From the NCBI RefSeq assembly GCF_000711695.1, contig NW_013547010.1, positions 180,362 to 244,361 on the forward strand: a DNA stretch of 64,000 bases, written 5' to 3'. Numbering within the stretch: the stretch's first letter is position 1; every line of letters starts with the position of its first letter. Positions 58,283 through 64,000 of the stretch are shown in pieces. Origin of the DNA: Tilletiaria anomala UBC 951 (lineage: Eukaryota; Basidiomycota; Exobasidiomycetes; Georgefischeriales; Tilletiariaceae). The notes beneath the pieces are model-generated. The model was not told the origin of the DNA and did not search any database. It saw only the letters and a list, made by a program, of their open reading frames with translations. A program made the translations under genes and the position numbers.

Positions 58283-58956
58283 GGTGCGCAGTCGTCACCT
58301 TGGCGCGCTACTACAATATAAAAGGCGACAGGCTAGAGTACCACAAAGGTGCTTGCTACAGAGTGAGCCTTGCAGTGCGTCTTCTTCTGTCTGCTCCTCG
58401 TCGTTGAATGGTATTTGTGATTCGAATTTGTTAGCTGCTCAAGTTCAGCACTGGCGGAGCTTTGATTGCGTGTGCTGTCGACGCCGCAGCGGAGTCGCTC
58501 CTTCGACGTCTGCCGCAGCGCTCAGCTTCTTGCGGGTTGGCTTCAATCTCCCCAAAGACGTTACTGACCCTGACGGCGCTTCAGACCAGCTTCAGAAAGA
58601 GTAGCACATGAGATGCCGTATAGCGAAGGCGAGAAAATAATAGCGACATGTGAAGAAGATAGCATCGAAAACTAATGTATGGACTGATGTGTATGTCATT
58701 TTGTTGTGAGGCGGGTCTCTTCTGTTCCGCGCCTGGAGGCGCGCCCCGAGTGAAGACTTGGAGAGCAGGAGATTGACGAGTCTTGTCCGCTTTGGACCAA
58801 CATTATGACATGAATCGTTGGCAGCCCTTGGACGTGCAAGCAGCTTGCTGATCTCAGTGCGTGCTCTCTACTCCTTTGATGCATTACGGGGGTCCGAGTT
58901 GCATGACATCCGTCTTCTCACCTAATCATTCGCTCTGACTGCGACATGCATGCAGC
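58283..58956. other. divergent promoter region
   Basis: 674 bp between the divergent TOM1-like (-) and ClC (+) genes; no ORF of interest. Confidence 0.5.
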
Positions 58957-61900
58957 ATGCCGGATCCCAATGGCGCAGAGTCTTCTGCGGCCGGCCAGCG
59001 GCGCGCCTCGACTTCTGTAACTCCACCTCTAACGCCGGGGCGTCGGGGCTCAGCAGCGAGATCAGTGGAAGGCTTACCTGCGCCAGCTGAACAAGACGAA
59101 GACGCGCTAGACGAGATCAAACGGTATGAGAGTGTGAGTGTGACTTGAAACAAAAATGATGGACTACACTACGCTTTCGCGCGCTAATATGTAGTATCTA
59201 TGACTCGCTAGTTCTCGACCGTAGATTGGCTTGTGGATGGATCACGCGAGCGTGCTAGGCTCGCTCGAGCTAGCGCCAAGCGTTTGCAGACAGCAGGAGT
59301 AGTGCGACGGTTTCACTCGAGTGATGGACCGCTCGCCTCCAATGGGTCTACGTCTGCAGCATATACCAGTGCAGCCGGTGTCCAAGCGCGTCTAGCTAAT
59401 AGTGATACGGCGGATTGGGGACAGCTCGGCTTTGCCCCACACGAACGGCCGCCAAGATGGTGGCCGATGCGCAACTTTTGGGGGCGAAAAGCTTGGTGGG
59501 CCTGGAGGTTCGTCGTTGCAACAGCCGCTGCAGCAGCTGATAGTGGCGTGGTCGTGCTTGTCGGTGCGTTGCATTCGCCATCCAGCCGACCTATTTGGCC
59601 GTAGTGACCGTGCCAGCCTTCCGCTTTTCTCTTGCAGGAATCTTTATCGGTATAAACATGGCCATTATCAGCATTGCCACAGAGTGGGCATCTGACCTGA
59701 AGCAAGGATACTGCAAAGCTGGTTGGTGGCTTAATGCAAAGTTTTGCTGTTGGGAGACAATGGACCCAGGTGGTCTGGGGGGCAGCATGAATCCGCTTCC
59801 AAGGCCCCCCGGGAAGGCCATTGCAATGCCAGATTCATTGAATAGCACTTCAAATCTGACTGTTGCGCTCGCTGGCCGAGCGATGGAGACTGCTCTATGG
59901 TATCATTCTCAATTTACCTCTCGAGCAGATGGACAAGGACAGACAGGCAACCTGAGCGAAACATGTACCGACTGGGTGCCGTGGTCCACCTGGACCCTCC
60001 CTGCCTGGTTTGTTTATGTTTTTGCAGCGGTGAGCATTCCCAATGATAAAGTTATACATTAGACTGACACTCAACACCCTGCCAGGTTGTTCTGTCGTCG
60101 ACATGTGCATGGCTTGTCCAGGCTTTCGCACCTTACGCCGCTGGAAGCGGCATCAGCGAGATCAAGTGCATTCTGGCGGGATTTATCATCAACGGATACC
60201 TGGGTGTCTGGACGTTCGTGATTAAAAGTCTAACACTTGTGAGTTGCTTTCACATGAGAATCGGTTGATGTCGGCTGATTCACTCGACTTTCGACAACGT
60301 AGCCGCTGGCAATCGCGTCCGGTCTCAGCGTTGGAAAGGAAGGGCCGGCCGTGCACGTTGCTTGCTGCATTGGTAACATTGTTTCCTCCTTCTTTCGGGA
60401 GCTGACGCGCAGTCAAGGTGTGTGCAACCTCGTTCCTTTACTCGAAATGCTCGAGGGTGACTGACGATATTTCTCCTTGGCTACAACAGCAAAAATGCGG
60501 GAACTTCTGACAGCAAGCAGCGCAGCAGGAGTTGCCGTAGCCTTTGGTTCGCCGATTGGCGGCGTGCTTTTCTCTCTCGAGGTGAGTTCGCGGACGCCAG
60601 ATTCAAGAACACATTTGACTGAAACTTCCATTCGTGGCGGTAGGAAATGGCCTACAACTTCCCAGCGACAACCATGTGGCGCAGCTTTCTGTGCGCTTTG
60701 GCAGCAACGGTCACGCTATCTTTCATGAACCCGTTCCGAACCGGGAAACTTGTCCTGTTTCAAGTCTCCTACGATCGGGATTGGCACTACTTTGAGATCC
60801 TTTTCTACCTTCTGATTGGCGTCTTTGGCGGCCTCTACGGTGCGCTGGTCATCAAGTATAACCTACAGGTGCAAAGTTTCCGCAGGAACCACCTCGCATC
60901 GCACGGCATATCAGAAGCAGCCATCCTCGCGATGCTCACGGCGTCAGTCGCCTATTTCAATAAATTTTTACGCATCGACATGACAGAGTCTCTCGAAATT
61001 TTGTTTAGAGAATGTGAAGGCGGTGGCGACTACGACAACTTGTGCCAAAGTTCCGCGCAGTGGCGGATGGTCAACTCTTTGCTTTTGGCCACGATCATCC
61101 GCTTCGCCCTTGTCATCATCTCGTACGGCTGTAAAGTACCGGCCGGCATCTTTGTGCCTTCTATGGCGATCGGTGCCACCTTTGGACGTATGGTCGGCAT
61201 ACTGGTCAAAGCGCTGCACCAGGCCATTCCGAACGCTGCCTTCTTTGCTGCCTGCGAGCCCGACGTCCCCTGCATCACACCCGGGACATATGCCTTCCTT
61301 GGTGCAGCAGCAGCTCTGGCTGGCGTGACGCGCATCACTGTAGCGGTCGTTGTCATCATGTTCGAGCTCACTGGAGCGTTGACGTACATCTTACCGACAA
61401 TGATCGTGGTAATGGTCACCAAGGGCATCGGGGATTGGTACGGCAAAGGCGGTATCGCAGAGCAAATGATTCGCTTCAACGGCTACCCCTTCCTCGACAA
61501 GGACGAGCACGCTTTTGGCATTCCTGTGCAGGATGTCATGAAGCAGAATCCTGTCACGGTATATGCTACTGGTATGACACTCGAGGAGCTTGAGCGAAGG
61601 CTATCGGAAGATAGCTACAAAGGATTCCCGCTGGTGCAAGGCCCATCAGATGGCACCCTCCTTGGCTATGTGGGCAAGACCGAGCTGCGCTACGCCCTTG
61701 GCAACGCGAAACGATCTCGGAATCTCGGACCACGGACTCAAATTGTCTTCATGCGCTCGCCTGAGACGGCCGCCCGTAGGAACGTAAAAATTCTCATCAC
61801 ACCGCTGCTTCCATCATTTGGTGGGGACGGCCCTGTGACTCCTCGCACGCCTGGGCAAAGTCGGCTTGACGAGGAATGCTTGATGTCTCACGCCCGAGCC

Positions 61901-62536
61901 GGAGAAGGAGATGAAGAGAGCGAAGGTTCAGACCTTGACGATGCTGATGGCGGAGTCAACGGCGAAGGCGAGGACGACGAATTGGATCTTGGTGGATGGG
62001 TGGATCAAACCCCTCTTTCAGTCCCGCCGGCCATGGCTCTCGAAGTCGTCATGGACCTGTTCAAGAAGATGGGCCCGCGAGTGATTTTAGTATCCAAGTA
62101 CGGCAATCTGGCCGGTCTAGTGACAGTCAAGGATGTCCTCAAGTTTGTCGCTGCGCAAGAGAAAGCCGAAGCAATGGCGCTCAAGATTCAAGCACAGCAG
62201 GGGGAGGACGAGCTTCCGTACGCACGCATGAATGGCGCCGCCGATCCAGAGGACGAAGGCGAACTCGAACTTCTGCTCTCCTACGTTCTCGATTGGAGCG
62301 GTTCAGTCGGTCGCTCCATCTTCGAGCGGGTCTCCCCTTTTCTTGCACGCTTTGCCCCACGAAACAGGCCTAGACCACCAACAGCGAGGTACAGCCGGCC
62401 GTCAGCTAGAGAGGGGCATGTTGTGTTCGACGAAGGCGGAATGTCACCAAATCACTCTCCGGAAGGGCCGACAAACCATACAAGCAGCGTTTGGAAGACC
62501 GACGAGGTTGAACAATTCGTGCTGGGAGAGGTGTGA
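58957..62536 (+). CDS. ClC-family chloride channel/transporter with CBS domains
   Basis: Voltage-gated ClC-type anion channel or Cl-/H+ exchanger, probably of endomembranes (Gef1-like). Exons are 58957-59133, 59212-59563, 59638-60029, 60086-60238, 60303-60417, 60490-60581 and 60644-62536; 1057 residues. Anion-pathway motifs are present in order: [10 protein letters not shown] (usual GSGIP has Ser for Pro), [10 protein letters not shown] with the gating Glu, and [17 protein letters not shown]. The start of the membrane part reads [20 protein letters not shown]. Two C-terminal CBS domains follow ([20 protein letters not shown]; then [20 protein letters not shown]), separated by a long insertion with an acidic block (about residues 830-890). 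The frame of the first CBS lies in the large last exon. It ends 120 bp from the convergent p24 gene. Confidence 0.94.
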
Positions 62537-62656
62537 TGCATTGGCAATTCTGTACAATAGAAAGGGTGACAATCGTAATCACATGCCTGCTGTATGCTAC
62601 AATATTTGAAGTGATCTGTGCTACGCCTGCACTGCCGCCAGGTCGCTGAGACTGGA

Positions 62657-63551
62657 TCAACGAAGCTTCTTGTCCTCGAAAAAGACCTGCGAAGTGGAAA
62701 GTAACGTAATTTGTTAGAAGATGCCTTGCGATTAGCTATGCATTGGTGTCATTCACTGACCCTGAGATGTCTGAGCTGCCAGATGCAGGTCCCTAAGAGC
62801 ACAAACATCTGGATTGCACTCCAGTAGATGGCCCTGGTATTTGTTTTTTCGCTAAGATCTCGGAAGAGAGCCTCACGCTCTCGTTGGAACTGTTGCTCCT
62901 TCTTGATATCATGCACTTTGGCGTTCAAGTCGCGCACCCTCTCCGCCAAACTCTCAACGTGCTGCTTGTTACGGCCAGTATTGTCTGGCTTGGCATCTCC
63001 GATGATGATGTCCAAATGCATCCGCACCTGCCCCTGGCTACGCCGATGAGACTCTGTGTAATCCGTAGTCAAGCAGATCTGGTGGTCACCAGACTCGTGA
63101 GAGGTGAATGCAAACTTGCCTTCCGACGGCCCTCGAGAGGAAGTCAGGACGTGCTCCGTTGTCATCTCCTACGACAGCGCAAAAAAGTTCGATTTCAGAC
63201 CGCTGCAGCCCAATGCTCGAATGCATGCAGCAGCAGCTAGCAGGTTCATGGAAGACACACACACCTTGATTGCAATCTTGATGCCAAGGTCTTCGTGCAT
63301 GACGAACTTGCTCTCTTGCTGATCCCACTCCTCCGCCATGTAGTGTCCAACGACGACGGTATCATTGGGGAGCTCCTCAATGAAGCACTTCTTTCCACCC
63401 GATTCCATGTAAAAGTAGACCTACGGGAGAATATCTGCTGGATCAGCTTGGAATATTCGAGCGACTGTTTTCCTGACGAATGACTCCCACATACCGCTTG
63501 GGCTGCCTGCAACGATGCAAGAAGCAGCAGCACTCCCGAGAAAACGCGCAT
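62657..63551 (-). CDS. p24-alpha (TMED9/Erp1-like) ER-Golgi cargo receptor
   Basis: p24-family membrane protein of COPII/COPI vesicles, helping export of GPI-anchored cargo. Exons are 63495-63551, 63265-63420, 62761-63168 and 62657-62686; 216 residues. Exon 1 is a signal peptide (MRVFSGVLLLLASLQAAQA). The GOLD domain begins VYFYMESGGKKCFIEELPND and continues GKFAFTSHESGDHQICLTTD. A coiled coil (VESLAERVRDLNAKVHDIKK) precedes the single membrane span (YWSAIQMFVLLGTCIWQLRH). The last 10-codon exon gives the cytoplasmic tail FFEDKKLR, with the FF export signal and a terminal KKxx COPI retrieval signal. The KKCFIEE signature and tail fit the alpha subfamily better than Erv25/Emp24. Phases agree at all junctions. 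Confidence 0.93.
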
Positions 63552-64000
63552 GATGGCTGCGCGGATTTGCCTTGCGACTCCAACAGATTAGTAGAAGTGA
63601 GCACCGCGGTCAAGCTCTTCAGTACTCGAACACAAACAGGGAGGCAAACGCTAATAGCAACGTTCCGCGCTGTAGCATGTATGGGAGGGAGACCTGGGTG
63701 TGAGGTGAGATCCATCGTCGTGTGCAACCCTGGGTGGACAACGTCGGAAACTTACAAGCGCGAGCGAGAGATTGAGAGAAAGATGCCTGGGGAGGGGCGG
63801 GGGGGGTGCGGAGCGCAGGAGCAGCGCTAGTCAACGTGTGGGGCTGGGGAGAAAACTAGGGCCAAGTTTGTGTCGTGCAAATTGGGAAGTTACGGTGATT
63901 CACACAGTAGTGCTTGTCCTGCAAATCACCAGCAGCATGCACAACTTTGCACTTTCGCACGCGCATTGCACTCCACGCAGCCGATGCGAGCCCCACCCCC
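63552..64000. other. 5' flank of the p24 gene, no gene seen
   Basis: 449 bp to the window end with short ORFs only; presumably the p24 promoter. Confidence 0.4.

Noticed and set aside
1-64000. Transposons, CRISPR arrays, operons, riboswitches
   Set aside because: No terminal repeats, transposase, integrase or reverse transcriptase motifs were seen, and the gene structure is eukaryotic, so prokaryotic feature types do not apply.

Overview
The window is nuclear DNA of a basidiomycete fungus, probably Ustilaginomycotina. Every conserved gene is split by short GT-AG introns (about 55-115 nt). The gene set is typically fungal: septin, p24 cargo receptor, TOM1/HUWE1-like giant, Mdm1-type sorting nexin and a GPI-anchored 'macrofage activating glycoprotein'. 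All exon structures below were read from splice consensus plus reading frame and family conservation; none was tested against transcripts.

Layout: Mad3/Bub1 checkpoint gene cut by the left edge (-), an SNF2-helicase relic (+), Yih1/IMPACT (-), a PrxQ-type peroxiredoxin (+), COG8 with a very long Lys/Ala/Glu tail (+), a small coiled-coil protein (+), an Mdm1/SNX13-like nexin (-), the branched-chain keto-acid dehydrogenase E1 beta gene with a mitoribosomal uL10m ORF inside its only long intron (-), a dead amidase (-), the GPI glycoprotein (-), an M50B-like membrane protein (-), RNase P subunit Rpp1 (+), septin Cdc10 (+), a YeeE/YedE-type transporter (-), a dead ATP-dependent ligase (-), an intron-containing tRNA (-), a GH18 chitinase (-), a multi-pass membrane protein (+), an HSF-type transcription factor (-), a 10-kb TOM1/HUWE1-like gene that stops before any HECT domain (-), a ClC chloride channel (+) and a p24-alpha protein (-).

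Most genes are unrelated housekeeping neighbours. A loose trafficking theme exists (COG8, Mdm1-like, ClC, p24) but nothing suggests a functional cluster. Three genes (SNF2, amidase, ligase) are broken by in-frame stops or frameshifts and sit in gene-poor stretches.

The most interesting locus is 18682-21527. One promoter and one pair of leader exons can yield two mitochondrial proteins. The donor at 21102 can join a distant acceptor (20142) to make BCKDH E1 beta. It can also join a near acceptor (21040), or be read through in frame, to make uL10m. The first leader exons also encode what looks like the N-terminus of an aldo-keto reductase. The second notable point is the TOM1/HUWE1 homologue of 3365 codons that lacks its catalytic HECT domain.
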